From contig NZ_BOSG01000001.1 in the NCBI RefSeq assembly GCF_018403225.1, forward strand, positions 1,116,001 to 1,180,000: a stretch of DNA of 64,000 bases, in the 5' to 3' direction. The stretch is from Paenibacillus sp. J23TS9 (lineage in GTDB: Bacteria; Bacillota; Bacilli; Paenibacillales; Paenibacillaceae). Positions 41,679 through 50,275 of this stretch are shown here, in pieces (positions within the stretch are counted from its first letter, which is position 1; the number at the start of each line of letters is the position of its first letter). The position numbers and the translations under genes are program-made. The notes under the pieces are model-generated. The model searched no databases, was not told the DNA's origin, and was given only the letters and a program-made list of their open reading frames with translations.

Positions 41679-42246
41679 CCTTAATCCCCCACTCTTTAAA
41701 CAGCATTTTTTTGATACTTTCACGGGCTCTGAAAAGACGCTGTTTAACGACGTCTTCGCTCAGATCCAACATATTAGAGATTTCTTTGTAGGTGAGGCCT
41801 TGTTTCCACCTGTATTCGATCAGTACGCTGTATTCAGGCTTCAATTGCTGAAGGTATTCCATGATAGACTCTTCAATTAGCATGGTTTCTACTGTGTTTT
41901 CTACCGATATCGGAGACTTGGAAATTTCCTCTTTATACATAAAAACACCTTCAACATCCAATTGGTTACGGTAGTTTTTATTTTTTCGCAAATAATTAAT
42001 GGTTGTATTTTTGGTAACTACTTTAAGCCATGCTCGCAATTTGCCCTCGTTCTCAAAAATGGGCTTGTTTCTAATAACTTTAATAAAAGATTCCTGTATA
42101 ATATCCTCGGTAGCCGCGTGATCTTTAACGATATAGAGAATCATGCCATAAGCAAAATCATAATATTCATAATATATTTCTTCCTGCAAATCCTGACTGA
42201 CATCGCTGAAATCCGCCGTCGCAAGAAGTCTGATCATATTGGACAT
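41659..42246 (-). CDS. ECF-type RNA polymerase sigma factor
   Basis: A 195-residue sigma-70-family factor with region 2 (about 22-95, 'YYDFAYGMILYIVKDHAATE', 'LRAWLKVVTKNTTINYLRKN') and region 4 (about 130-185, 'LIEYRWKQGLTYKEISNMLD', 'VVKQRLFRARESIK'), without region 3, as in ECF factors. AAGGGG lies upstream of ATG. Cotranscribed with the anti-sigma gene. A TGAAAC hexamer (minus strand, near 42406-42401) resembles an ECF -35 element for autoregulation, but I could not find a matching -10. Confidence 0.9.
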   Translation of the reverse strand: MSNMIRLLATADFSDVSQDLQEEIYYEYYDFAYGMILYIVKDHAATEDIIQESFIKVIRNKPIFENEGKLRAWLKVVTKNTTINYLRKNKNYRNQLDVEGVFMYKEEISKSPISVENTVETMLIEESIMEYLQQLKPEYSVLIEYRWKQGLTYKEISNMLDLSEDVVKQRLFRARESIKKMLFKEWGIKDEKRKI

Positions 42247-42546
42247 GGTAATCCCCTTCCCGATAACCCCGTTCTTTTGGTTATTCGCTTATATTCTATT
42301 TTACAATATTTATGGCAACTTAGCCTAATATTTGGTATTGAAATTTTAGGAGAACAAAAGCATGAAAATGAGATAAGTAAAGCAATGCCGAGATAACGTT
42401 TCAAATATATGCCTTTTGCTCGGCAAAAAGTCATTTTTTCGGAATATTCCGCACACTATGCCTGAAATACGCCAATCCCCATTTTACTTACATCCCGTTC
42501 GGGATTACGATTCCACAAAGAACCAGAAACAGGGGAGACATGCACC
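42247..42546. promoter_or_regulatory. Divergent region with several palindromes
   Basis: Holds a TGCCGAG/CTCGGCA dyad around a TGAAAC hexamer (about 42387-42425), a perfect 12-bp palindrome CGGAATATTCCG (42440-42451) and ATCCCG-TT-CGGGAT (42492-42505). The last two lie upstream of the KdpD-like gene and are candidate operators. No ydaO-type c-di-AMP riboswitch pattern was recognised. Confidence 0.5.
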
Positions 42547-44859
42547 ATGGAAGGATATAAAAGAAAAACGCCGGAGCAAATTTTGGAGGATATTCGAAGG
42601 CTTCAACGCGGCAATCTGAAAATTATCATCGGGGCCGTCAGCGGCAGCGGCAAAACCTATCACATGCTGCGTGAAGGCCAGATTTTACAAAACCAAGGCA
42701 TAGATGTTGTCATCTGCGCGGTCTCAACACTCAAACGTCCGGAAACGGTCAGGCAGCTTGCTGATCTGGAGCGGGTGCCCAGTATCCACTGGATGGATCA
42801 AGACAAAGAATCCAAGGATCTGAATTTGGAGGGGCTGCTGGTACGCAATCCCGAGGTTGTTCTTGTGGATGGACTAGCTCACCGGAATCGTAAGGAAGCC
42901 CTTTTTCCGAACCGGTTGAAGGATATAGAGTTTTTGCTTGAAAAAGGGATCAGTGTTATTACGACGCTTAATGTATATGAACTTGAGGGAGTTCATGAGC
43001 TGGCAAGAAAGTGGACGGGGATGGAAGCGAGAGAGACCGTTCCCCTGGATACATTGAGTCAGGCTGATGAGGTCCGGCTGATCGACGTTACGCCTGAGAC
43101 GCTGATCGCAAGGCTCCAGGAAGGGCATCTGGAGCAGAGCATGGATAGGGAACTCTTCACACGCAAGGCTTTGGCCGTGCTTCGGGAAATGTCACTGCGG
43201 CTCGTAGCTGAGGATGTCAATTCGACCCTGGAAAAGCACCGGGATGAGCAAGGACTGCCTGGGCCTTCCGGTGCCTCGGAACGGATTCTGGTCTCGGCGC
43301 AATATCACTGGAATGGTTCCATCTATATCAGGAGGGGGCAGCAAATCGCCAAGCGATTGAATGGAGATTTGCTGGTTGTAATTTTCATGCTTGATCAGAG
43401 CAAGCTCACGAAGGAAGCTTCAGCCTTCAAGCGTTCATTGCAGAAGATGGCTAAAAAGACGGGTGCTTTAATAGAGGAACTGCCCCTACGCTCAACCCGC
43501 CAGTTTGCTGAAGCTTTAATCCGTTATGCCGTGGATAAAAAAGTCACACGTATTGTGCTCGGTCATTCTAAAAAAAGCAGCTGGCAGGAATTTTGGCAGG
43601 GATCGGTAACCGATGGGATATTAAAACGGGCCAAAGGCATTGATATTTTCTGGGTCGCAGACCGCACGTCTCAGGGCGGGCCGAGAATTTTGCCCACACG
43701 CAGGCAGCAGCCGGAAGAGAATGATATGTACCATCGGCTCAACAAAGAAGAAATGGAGAAAAAGGTTGAACGAATGAAACGTGGACGCTTTAAAATTTAT
43801 ATCGGCGCGGCTCCCGGTGTCGGTAAGACTTATACAATGCTCCATGAGGGTAATGAAAGTCTCCGTAAAGGAGTAGATGTGGTCATTGGATGGTTGGAAA
43901 CACATGGGCGTGCGGAGACGGCTGATCAGGTGGAGAGCCTTTATATGGTTCCTGCTCTACAGATTCCGTATAAAGGAACGGTTCTGAAAGAAATGGATGC
44001 TGTGGCCATTATTGCACGTAACCCGGAGCTGGTACTGGTGGATGAGCTTCCGCACAGCAATGTTCCCGGAAGTATTCACAAGAAAAGATATGAGGATATC
44101 GCGTTTCTATTGGAGCATGGAATATCAGTGATCACGACTGTGAATGTTCAGCATCTGGAAAGCCTGAATGATGCAGTGGAGCAAATCACGGGCATACGTG
44201 TACAGGAAACGGTACCTGATTATATTCTGTCCATGGCGGATGAAGTCGAATTGATTGACGTCACCCCCCAGTCGCTGCAGCAGCGGATGAGGGACGGGAA
44301 AATATACGCGGCAGACAAAGTCGAGCAAGCACTGAGCTCTTTTTTTAAAACCGGAAACCTGATTGCTTTACGAGAGTTAGCCCTTCGTGAAATTGCTGAC
44401 GATGTGGATGAGAGGCTGGAAGCCTGGGAAAGGCGGTTTTCACTGCGGGGACCCTGGCGCAAAGAAGAGGCTATTTATGTATGCATCCTGCCCGGCTCCA
44501 ATCATGAGCGTCTGATCCGGCGCGGGTTTCGTATTGCATACCGATTGAAAGCCACATGGTATGTGAATTATATTCAGACGGAAACTCTTTCGAAAGAAGA
44601 TGAACAGTTAAAAATAGATGCTTGCCGCAAGCTCACCGAGAGCTTCGGCGGTTCCTTCGATACGATGTCCGTGGGAGCCTGGAAGGAAATTCCGGATTTC
44701 GTTATGGATAAGACAAACCAAGTGAAGGCGACACAAATTATTGTCGGTCAGGCGGTAAGCGGTCAATCGATGCGTCGCCGCAAAGTCATTCGCGAGCTGA
44801 TCCGCCTGGCACGGGATATTGACGTTCTTCTGGTATCCAATCCGGAAAGCTTTAGCTGA
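42547..44859 (+). CDS. Tandem KdpD-sensor/Usp protein without histidine kinase
   Basis: A 770-residue soluble protein made of two copies of the KdpD N-terminal unit, each a P-loop sensor domain followed by a universal-stress-type domain: P-loop GAVSGSGKT at 29-37, Usp about 245-375; P-loop GAAPGVGKT near 420-428, Usp about 640-765. KdpD's membrane segments and kinase are absent. Copy 2 keeps the Walker-B region LVDELPHSN; copy 1 reads LVDGLAHRN, losing the acidic Glu. KdpD is the potassium sensor of the kdp system, and its Usp domain binds c-di-AMP in Staphylococcus. No kdp genes are in the window. A stand-alone potassium, c-di-AMP or nucleotide sensor is inferred. Confidence 0.88.
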   Translation: MEGYKRKTPEQILEDIRRLQRGNLKIIIGAVSGSGKTYHMLREGQILQNQGIDVVICAVSTLKRPETVRQLADLERVPSIHWMDQDKESKDLNLEGLLVRNPEVVLVDGLAHRNRKEALFPNRLKDIEFLLEKGISVITTLNVYELEGVHELARKWTGMEARETVPLDTLSQADEVRLIDVTPETLIARLQEGHLEQSMDRELFTRKALAVLREMSLRLVAEDVNSTLEKHRDEQGLPGPSGASERILVSAQYHWNGSIYIRRGQQIAKRLNGDLLVVIFMLDQSKLTKEASAFKRSLQKMAKKTGALIEELPLRSTRQFAEALIRYAVDKKVTRIVLGHSKKSSWQEFWQGSVTDGILKRAKGIDIFWVADRTSQGGPRILPTRRQQPEENDMYHRLNKEEMEKKVERMKRGRFKIYIGAAPGVGKTYTMLHEGNESLRKGVDVVIGWLETHGRAETADQVESLYMVPALQIPYKGTVLKEMDAVAIIARNPELVLVDELPHSNVPGSIHKKRYEDIAFLLEHGISVITTVNVQHLESLNDAVEQITGIRVQETVPDYILSMADEVELIDVTPQSLQQRMRDGKIYAADKVEQALSSFFKTGNLIALRELALREIADDVDERLEAWERRFSLRGPWRKEEAIYVCILPGSNHERLIRRGFRIAYRLKATWYVNYIQTETLSKEDEQLKIDACRKLTESFGGSFDTMSVGAWKEIPDFVMDKTNQVKATQIIVGQAVSGQSMRRRKVIRELIRLARDIDVLLVSNPESFS

Positions 44860-44890
44860 TCCAACCCTACCATCATTGCTAGTGCAAATG

Positions 44891-44944
44891 AGTAAACTTA
44901 AGTTTACTATATCGTTTTCGTAAACCTGCATAGCGTGGTATATT
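44891..44944 (+). promoter_or_regulatory. 18-bp perfect palindrome and promoter of the aldose epimerase gene
   Basis: AGTAAACTTAAGTTTACT (44891-44908) is a perfect palindrome; a third half-site GTAAAC lies at 44920-44925. A promoter with TTTCGT (44916-44921) and TATATT (44939-44944), 17 apart, follows directly. Confidence 0.65.
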
Positions 44945-44991
44945 ATTACAAGCAGTGTATTTACGATTTCGATACCCAAGAGGAGGCAATC

Positions 44992-46002
44992 ATGGAGACA
45001 CAAAATGCAGCATATGAAGGCGACTTTCATGGCGAACATGCCATCTGGCTGAAGCATGGACAATACGAAGCGGCGGTTCTGCCCGAACGGGGCGCAAACC
45101 TGATCTTATTCCGCGATCTTGAGAACGGTTTCCGGTATTTACGTGAACCGGAAGCAAACGAGATGGAGGATTTCATTGCAAATCCAGGTATCTATGGTAT
45201 ACCGGTTTTGTTTCCGCCCAATCGTTTTGATGGAGGAAAGTTTGCCTGGGAGGGTAAAGTCTATGAGCTTCCAGTCAATGAGACGGATCGCGGCAACCAT
45301 CTGCATGGCTTCATGCATCAGCTGCCATGGGCTGTCGATTACATAAAGGGAGACGAATATGAAAGTGTGGTTGTTCTATCCCAGCGGGTGAGAGACGGCC
45401 ATCTTTATAAACAGTACTTCCCGTTCGAGTTTACCATTTCGCTGCGTTATACCTTGAACGGAGAAGGTTTGCAGCAGCATGTTACCGTAACAAATGACGG
45501 GCAAGAGAGAATGCCGAATTTGCTGGCATTCCACACAGCGATTAATGCACCGTTTGTCCCTGGAAGCGCAGCATCGGACTATACGTTTAAAATGACGATC
45601 GGACAGCGCTGGGAAATGACTGAACGAATGCTTCCGACTGGACAATTCCAGACGCTTAGCGAAGAGGAAGAATTGATGAAGACGGAGGGTGTCAGCCCGT
45701 ATTTTGCCTCCATGGATAACCATTACACGGCAGTCCCGCAAGATGGGCGCAATCGGATGGAGCTGACAGATCAACGCACGGGTGATGTACTTGTCTATGA
45801 TGTTGGAACAGCATATAAATATTGGATGATCTGGAACAACGGAGCGGGCGGGAAATTCTTCTGTCCGGAACCACAAATTAATCTGGTGAATGCACCGAAT
45901 ATTTCAGACATACCAGCCGAGGAAATGGGGCTTCTTGGGCTAGAGCCTGGCGAGAGATGGGAAGAGACCAGTTCCTTCTACGCAATCAAGCGCACTAAAT
46001 AA
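44992..46002 (+). CDS. Aldose 1-epimerase-like protein
   Basis: A 336-residue beta-sandwich mutarotase. Seen: 'AAVLPERGANLILFRD' (strand core), 'FPPNRFDGGKFAWEGKVYEL' with the substrate Arg, 'NHLHGFMHQLPW' (first catalytic His), 'NLLAFHTAINAPF' (second His), and a Glu near the C-terminus (FCPEPQINLVNAPN). It interconverts sugar anomers; the sugar is not readable. ATG at 44992 has GAGGAGG eight bases upstream and an in-frame earlier ATG at 44935 overlaps the promoter. Regulated through the upstream palindrome, probably. Confidence 0.88.
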   Translation: METQNAAYEGDFHGEHAIWLKHGQYEAAVLPERGANLILFRDLENGFRYLREPEANEMEDFIANPGIYGIPVLFPPNRFDGGKFAWEGKVYELPVNETDRGNHLHGFMHQLPWAVDYIKGDEYESVVVLSQRVRDGHLYKQYFPFEFTISLRYTLNGEGLQQHVTVTNDGQERMPNLLAFHTAINAPFVPGSAASDYTFKMTIGQRWEMTERMLPTGQFQTLSEEEELMKTEGVSPYFASMDNHYTAVPQDGRNRMELTDQRTGDVLVYDVGTAYKYWMIWNNGAGGKFFCPEPQINLVNAPNISDIPAEEMGLLGLEPGERWEETSSFYAIKRTK

Positions 46003-46036
46003 ATTATACCTTCTCAATAACACAGAAGACGTAAGA

Positions 46037-46068
46037 AACCGCCTTTCCGGATAGGAAGGGCGGTTTTT
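46037..46068 (+). terminator. Terminator after the aldose epimerase gene
   Basis: AACCGCCTTTCC-GGATA-GGAAGGGCGGTT followed by TTT. Confidence 0.88.
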
Positions 46069-46072
46069 GTTC

Positions 46073-46555
46073 TTACTCGCTTAATTGGAACCCGCAGCCA
46101 CGGCAGAAATGGTCTGCCTGAGACGCTGGCTCGCCACAATTTGGGCAGAAGGCTGCTTTTTCGGTATGAGGGCTTTGCACGGCTGCAGGCTGTACAACGA
46201 CAGTTTGAAACTGCTGGCCGCAGAAAGGACAGTAGGATGCGTCTGCCGGCAGCATTTTACCGCATCCGCATTCCTTGAGATTTTGTAGATGCTGAATTTT
46301 GCGGTTCAGATCTTCGATCTCTTGTTCCAGACCAAGTATGGCTTCACGGTACTTTGTAAACTCTTCATTCGGAATAAAGCTGGATTCCGTTTCAAGCGAA
46401 CGATATACAATTCGCCCTATTTCCGTATAGTTTTTTTCAATATCCTTTTCTTTGGATGACACCTGGAATTTCAGTGACGTGGACTCCACGGTTTGCTGGG
46501 CTTTTTTGCCCGCGTCTGACACACCCTGTTTGAGCTTGTTTAAAAAGTTGGACAT
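46073..46555 (-). CDS. Zinc-ribbon protein with coiled coil
   Basis: A 160-residue protein. The N-terminal 95 residues are helical (FLNKLKQGVSDAGKKAQQTV, then a coiled coil ILGLEQEIEDLNRKIQHLQN). Two zinc ribbons follow: C-x-C then CPFC around residues 96-113, and CPNC with CRGC near 137-155. No catalytic residues. GGAGGAG lies about ten bases before ATG. It is a single gene of unknown role; zinc-ribbon plus coiled-coil proteins usually act as scaffolds or nucleic-acid binders. Confidence 0.82.
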   Translation of the reverse strand: MSNFLNKLKQGVSDAGKKAQQTVESTSLKFQVSSKEKDIEKNYTEIGRIVYRSLETESSFIPNEEFTKYREAILGLEQEIEDLNRKIQHLQNLKECGCGKMLPADASYCPFCGQQFQTVVVQPAAVQSPHTEKAAFCPNCGEPASQADHFCRGCGFQLSE

Positions 46556-46823
46556 AACGGTGGTTCTCCTCCTTCACCCGTTCTGTATCCATCTTTTCTT
46601 TACGTACAAGAGAGAGGAACACGGGGGTCCTCCCGGCTTACCCGCTTATGGATACCTTTTGGTAGTTATAGTGTATGGCTCATCTTATGGCATTATAACC
46701 GAGTAACTGGAAGAGGGAAATACCTGTTTTTTTGATCCATTCAAGCGGGTGTTAAAGCTGTACATATGGAAAATATCCATGTGGAATGTTCATCTGAAAA
46801 AAGTTCAGGGGAGCAAATAATTA

Positions 46824-46859
46824 GTGACATATAAGTTGTCACCAATAGCCTGCTATAAT
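46824..46859 (+). promoter_or_regulatory. Inverted repeat and -10 element of the WYL-regulator operon
   Basis: GTGACA-N7-TGTCAC (46824-46842) overlaps the -35 region of a promoter with a perfect TATAAT (46854-46859) but no good -35, so autoregulation is plausible. The rest of the 46556-46823 gap contains CATATGGA/TCCATGTG inverted arms (about 46764-46785) and no gene. Confidence 0.55.
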
Positions 46860-46892
46860 AGGGATAAATTCATGAAAAAGGGGGTGCCGCGC

Positions 46893-47831
46893 TTGAAAAA
46901 GATGGACCGCTTAATGGCTATTATCATGGCCTTGCAGCATGGCAGCCAGACGGCAACCGTACTCTCGGAAAGGCTGGAGGTGTCCCGCCGCACGATTCTT
47001 CGTGATATCCAGACTCTGTCGGAGATTGGTGTGCCTCTCGGGGCGGCGAGCGGTCCAAACGGCGGTTATTCACTGATGGAAGGTTTTCAGCTTCCACCCC
47101 TTCAGCTAAGCTCCAGAGAAGCTTTATGCGTGTTGTTTGCGCTGCAGGGTTTAACTGGGTATACGGATACTCCGTTTAATGGAGAACGATGGACGGTAAT
47201 GGACAAAATAAGGAGCATTCTTCCACAGGATACATCACTGAGCATTGCTCCGCTTCTGAACAGCATGGAAGTCGAGGTTCCGAAAAGGGTCTACAACATT
47301 CCCCATCTGGAATTGCTGCTTGAGATGACAGCAAAAGGGAAATGGATATCTGTTTTTTATCAGTCCTTGAATCATCGGAGAAATCTGCTGATCAAACCCC
47401 TTAAGATATTTGCTGCCCACGGATTCTGGTACTGTGATTGCAACTCTAATACACATGGCGAGAACAGGCGTCTTCGTGTTGACCGGATGAGTGACATCGC
47501 TGAAGTTGATGCTCCAGAGGATTATGCCGAACCCGTAAGACTTCAAAGCCAAGTAAAAACAGTACATATCCGAGCCGAGCTAACCTACAAAGGTATGCTT
47601 CAGGTGGAACGGGACGAGCATGTTGGAGAACACATTGAACATGTAGGCGATGAACGCTGGATTGCAGACTTTCATCTGCCGGAAAGCGAGTGGGAGTGGG
47701 CCGTACAGTTATTTTTCTCGTTAGGTCTCGACGCTAAAGTCATCATGCCTGAAAAGCTGCGGGCTGAAGTCCGTCACAGAGCTGAACAACTGAGGTATAG
47801 ATACGAACAAGCCAGTACAGAGGAGAGTTAA
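46893..47831 (+). CDS. YafY-type transcriptional regulator (HTH plus WYL domain)
   Basis: A 312-residue regulator. N-terminal winged helix of the HTH_11 type (about 1-60, 'TATVLSERLEVSRRTILRDI'), linker, and WYL ligand-binding domain (about 145-220, 'FYQSLNHRRNLLIKPLKIFA', 'WYCDCNSNTHGENRRLRVDR') plus a C-terminal WCX part. TTG at 46893 is chosen: GGGGGTG lies upstream and LKKMDRLMAII is the family start; ATG at 46872 is an alternative. It heads an operon with two genes of unknown function, separated by 4 and 12 bases. Confidence 0.87.
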   Translation: MKKMDRLMAIIMALQHGSQTATVLSERLEVSRRTILRDIQTLSEIGVPLGAASGPNGGYSLMEGFQLPPLQLSSREALCVLFALQGLTGYTDTPFNGERWTVMDKIRSILPQDTSLSIAPLLNSMEVEVPKRVYNIPHLELLLEMTAKGKWISVFYQSLNHRRNLLIKPLKIFAAHGFWYCDCNSNTHGENRRLRVDRMSDIAEVDAPEDYAEPVRLQSQVKTVHIRAELTYKGMLQVERDEHVGEHIEHVGDERWIADFHLPESEWEWAVQLFFSLGLDAKVIMPEKLRAEVRHRAEQLRYRYEQASTEES

Positions 47832-47835
47832 TGAT

Positions 47836-48528
47836 ATGAATGAAAATATTCATACTGAAGTGATGATAAATCATTATGAAGAGGCAGTGGAATACATCGA
47901 ACAGGTTGGCATACTGCCGCTGGCCTCCCTAATCCCAGACTATCCTTCTCTTGAAAGCATCACTCCGAAAGACAGCTGGCACAGCGATACAGAGGACGAT
48001 CCATGGAGTTGGCGTACGCGGTTTCCATTGGAAGGGAAGGCTGCCTATGGAAAATTCTTTAAGAAAAAAGCAGTATTTGTCTCTTCTGAATGGTTTCCTT
48101 GGGTGTACACCTGTCTGAGCATGGGAACGGACGCTGAAAAATGTTATAGGGATGGCCTGTTATCCAGAACAGCATGGCAGCTGTATCAGCTCATTGATAC
48201 CGAGCAAGGAATCGATACACGTATGCTGCGGGAGCGTGCGCTGATGAAGGCGAAGGAGGACAAGAAGGCTTTTGATCAAGCGATCATTGAACTGCAGGAA
48301 TCTCTGTTTATCGTCATATCCGGCGTGAAGGCCAAGGTGAATGAGATGGGTGAGGTGAATGGCTGGAGCAGCACTTCCTATGAGACTGCGGAGAATTGGA
48401 TGCGGCAGAACGGAATCAAGAAGAATAACCGCACGAAGGAAGAAGCACGCGAAGAATTGCTCACCCGGTTAGGTGAGAGAAGCAGCGATAAGGCGCTCAT
48501 GTCTTTCAAAAAAATATTCAATTCCTAG
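47836..48528 (+). CDS. Uncharacterised protein in the WYL operon (AlkZ-related-like)
   Basis: A 230-residue cytoplasmic protein. Trp- and charge-rich: 'DSWHSDTEDDPWSWRTRFPL', 'EGKAAYGKFFKKKAVFVSSE' and 'LRERALMKAKEDKKAFDQAI', then 'GWSSTSYETAENWMRQNG'. I associate this pattern with proteins loosely annotated as AlkZ-related, but no glycosylase active site is visible. GAGGAG of the preceding coding end serves as ribosome site, so it is coupled to the regulator gene. Function unknown. Confidence 0.75.
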   Translation: MNENIHTEVMINHYEEAVEYIEQVGILPLASLIPDYPSLESITPKDSWHSDTEDDPWSWRTRFPLEGKAAYGKFFKKKAVFVSSEWFPWVYTCLSMGTDAEKCYRDGLLSRTAWQLYQLIDTEQGIDTRMLRERALMKAKEDKKAFDQAIIELQESLFIVISGVKAKVNEMGEVNGWSSTSYETAENWMRQNGIKKNNRTKEEAREELLTRLGERSSDKALMSFKKIFNS

Positions 48529-48540
48529 GAGGTTGTTCCC

Positions 48541-49437
48541 TTGAAACTATCGAGTGCTCAGTTCATGAAAGCACGTGACTTTATTTATGCCAATGGCAGG
48601 CTGCTGGACCGCAGACGGTTTGAATATCATTTTGAACAAGGCAGAGCGGCTTCCGTTGCAGACGCGCTTCGTCCCTATCAGAATGCCGATGGCGGCTTTG
48701 GTAACGCACTGGAACCGGATATGCGCACACCCGGAAGTCAGCCTATAGCCACGGAGTATGCCTTAATGACGATGGAAGAGATCGAATTCTTTGATCCGGA
48801 TATGATGAAGGGCATCTTGAAGTATCTTGGAAGTTCATCGAGAGTGGAAGGCGGCTTTCCGCGAGCGGCTATGAGTGTGAACGAATACCCTCACGCTCCT
48901 TGGTGGAATACGGAGGAAGACGGGTCTGGATCACTTAATCCCACAGGAAGGATTCTGGGGATATTATCGAAGCATCAATTAATCTCAGATTTGGAGAAAG
49001 AAAAGTGGTTTGCGCAGAGTGTTGACTTTGTATGGCAAAGGATCCCGTTAGCAGATAAGACGGATTATCACGACCTGATCCAATGTATTTCATTTCTTGA
49101 TTCAGCTCCAGATCAGCAAAGAGCAGCAGAGGAACTGAAAAGAGTGAATGAATGGCTCCAGCAGCCGGGGACTATCGAGCTGGATCCAGGGGCCGGAGGT
49201 TATGTACATAAGGTTCTGGAATGGGCTCCGACCCCGGGCAGCTACGCAAAGCAATGGATAACAGATGAGGATGTACAGCGTCATTTGGATTATCTGATCC
49301 AGCATCAACAGGAGGACGGAGGCTGGATGATGAGCTTTCCGGCACTGAGCACGGGTAACGAAGCCGAATGGCGCAGTCTGATTGCGGTAGATCGTTTGAT
49401 TACATTAAAGGCATACGGCTGCCTCGAGTCACATTAA
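48541..49437 (+). CDS. Terpenoid-cyclase/prenyltransferase-fold protein
   Basis: A 298-residue protein that looks like an alpha/alpha toroid of the squalene-cyclase and prenyltransferase superfamily: repeat-type segments 'YQNADGGFGNALEPDMRTPG', GSSSRVEGGFPRAAM and 'HQQEDGGWMMSFPALSTG' (QxxDGGW motif). The DxDD of squalene-hopene cyclase is absent, and the length is half of that enzyme. TTG at 48541 has TAGGAGG eight to nine bases upstream. Last gene of the WYL operon; its stop overlaps the convergent SDR gene by four bases. Role unknown; glycan or lipid binding is possible. Confidence 0.78.
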   Translation: MKLSSAQFMKARDFIYANGRLLDRRRFEYHFEQGRAASVADALRPYQNADGGFGNALEPDMRTPGSQPIATEYALMTMEEIEFFDPDMMKGILKYLGSSSRVEGGFPRAAMSVNEYPHAPWWNTEEDGSGSLNPTGRILGILSKHQLISDLEKEKWFAQSVDFVWQRIPLADKTDYHDLIQCISFLDSAPDQQRAAEELKRVNEWLQQPGTIELDPGAGGYVHKVLEWAPTPGSYAKQWITDEDVQRHLDYLIQHQQEDGGWMMSFPALSTGNEAEWRSLIAVDRLITLKAYGCLESH

Positions 49438-50198
49438 ATCGATGGCATGACATTTCCGCCGCAAACCGGAATGTACGCACCCGTTATGTAGCTCGCCAGA
49501 TCCGAAGCCAGGAAGAGGACCGTATTGGCAATTTCCTGATCGGTTCCACGGCGTTTAAGCGGAACATGCTGGGAATAGGATGCTTGATGCTCGCTATTAT
49601 TTTCACGGTCTTTTTCGCTGATCGTCCATCCGGGAGCGACCTGATTGACGGTAATGCCATGCGCGCCAATCTCCTTGGCCAGTACCCGGTAGATTCCGTC
49701 CATGCCTCTTTTGCCAGCCGTGTAGGCAGACTGTCCAGGGAAGTTTTGCATGGCGCATTCCGTATTGATCCCGATGAACCGCCCTTGACCACGTTCCATC
49801 ATTGCCGGTGCAAAGGTTTTGGCCAGATGCACACTTTGAAGAACGCAGGATTCGAACTGGCTCCGGTAATCCTCTAGCGGCTGCTCCAGTATACTTGTCC
49901 ATTCATACTGGATGACGGCATTGGCTACCACAATATCAACCTTGCCTAAAGCGTTCACCGCAGTCTCGCTCATCAGCTGTACCGCTTGAAAATCCGTGAT
50001 ATCCGCCTGCACGGTGACACAAGCTCTGCCTAGAGCTTCAATTTCTGTCTTCAGCTCGGCAGCTTTCGCTGCGTTGCCATGGTAGTGCAGCACCGTATTT
50101 GCGCCGGCTTGGGCCAGTGTACGAGCCATGACACGGCCCAATTGACCGGTCGCTCCGGTGATCAATGCGGTTTTCCCCGATAAATCGATTGGAATCAA
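49434..50198 (-). CDS. SDR-family oxidoreductase with altered catalytic Ser
   Basis: A 254-residue short-chain dehydrogenase. TGATGQLGRV (residues 15-24) is the nucleotide loop, ANAVIQ replaces the usual NNAG, and SAYTAGK holds the catalytic Tyr and Lys. At the Ser position, 13 residues before Tyr, there is Thr (GINTECA). GAGGAG lies ten bases before the TTG start at 50198. Single gene, ending in a four-base overlap with the convergent toroid-fold gene and without a terminator of its own. Substrate unknown. Confidence 0.85.
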   Translation of the reverse strand: MIPIDLSGKTALITGATGQLGRVMARTLAQAGANTVLHYHGNAAKAAELKTEIEALGRACVTVQADITDFQAVQLMSETAVNALGKVDIVVANAVIQYEWTSILEQPLEDYRSQFESCVLQSVHLAKTFAPAMMERGQGRFIGINTECAMQNFPGQSAYTAGKRGMDGIYRVLAKEIGAHGITVNQVAPGWTISEKDRENNSEHQASYSQHVPLKRRGTDQEIANTVLFLASDLASYITGAYIPVCGGNVMPSI

Positions 50199-50275
50199 AG
50201 GATTCAGCTCCTCACATCATGAAATTGGTCTAATGGTACCACTGGGATTCATTAAGCGTCAATGAAAAGCAGATA

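Noticed and set aside
42247..42546. Possible c-di-AMP (ydaO-type) riboswitch before the KdpD-like gene
   Set aside because: The gap is long enough, but I could not find the conserved core segments; only palindromes are visible.
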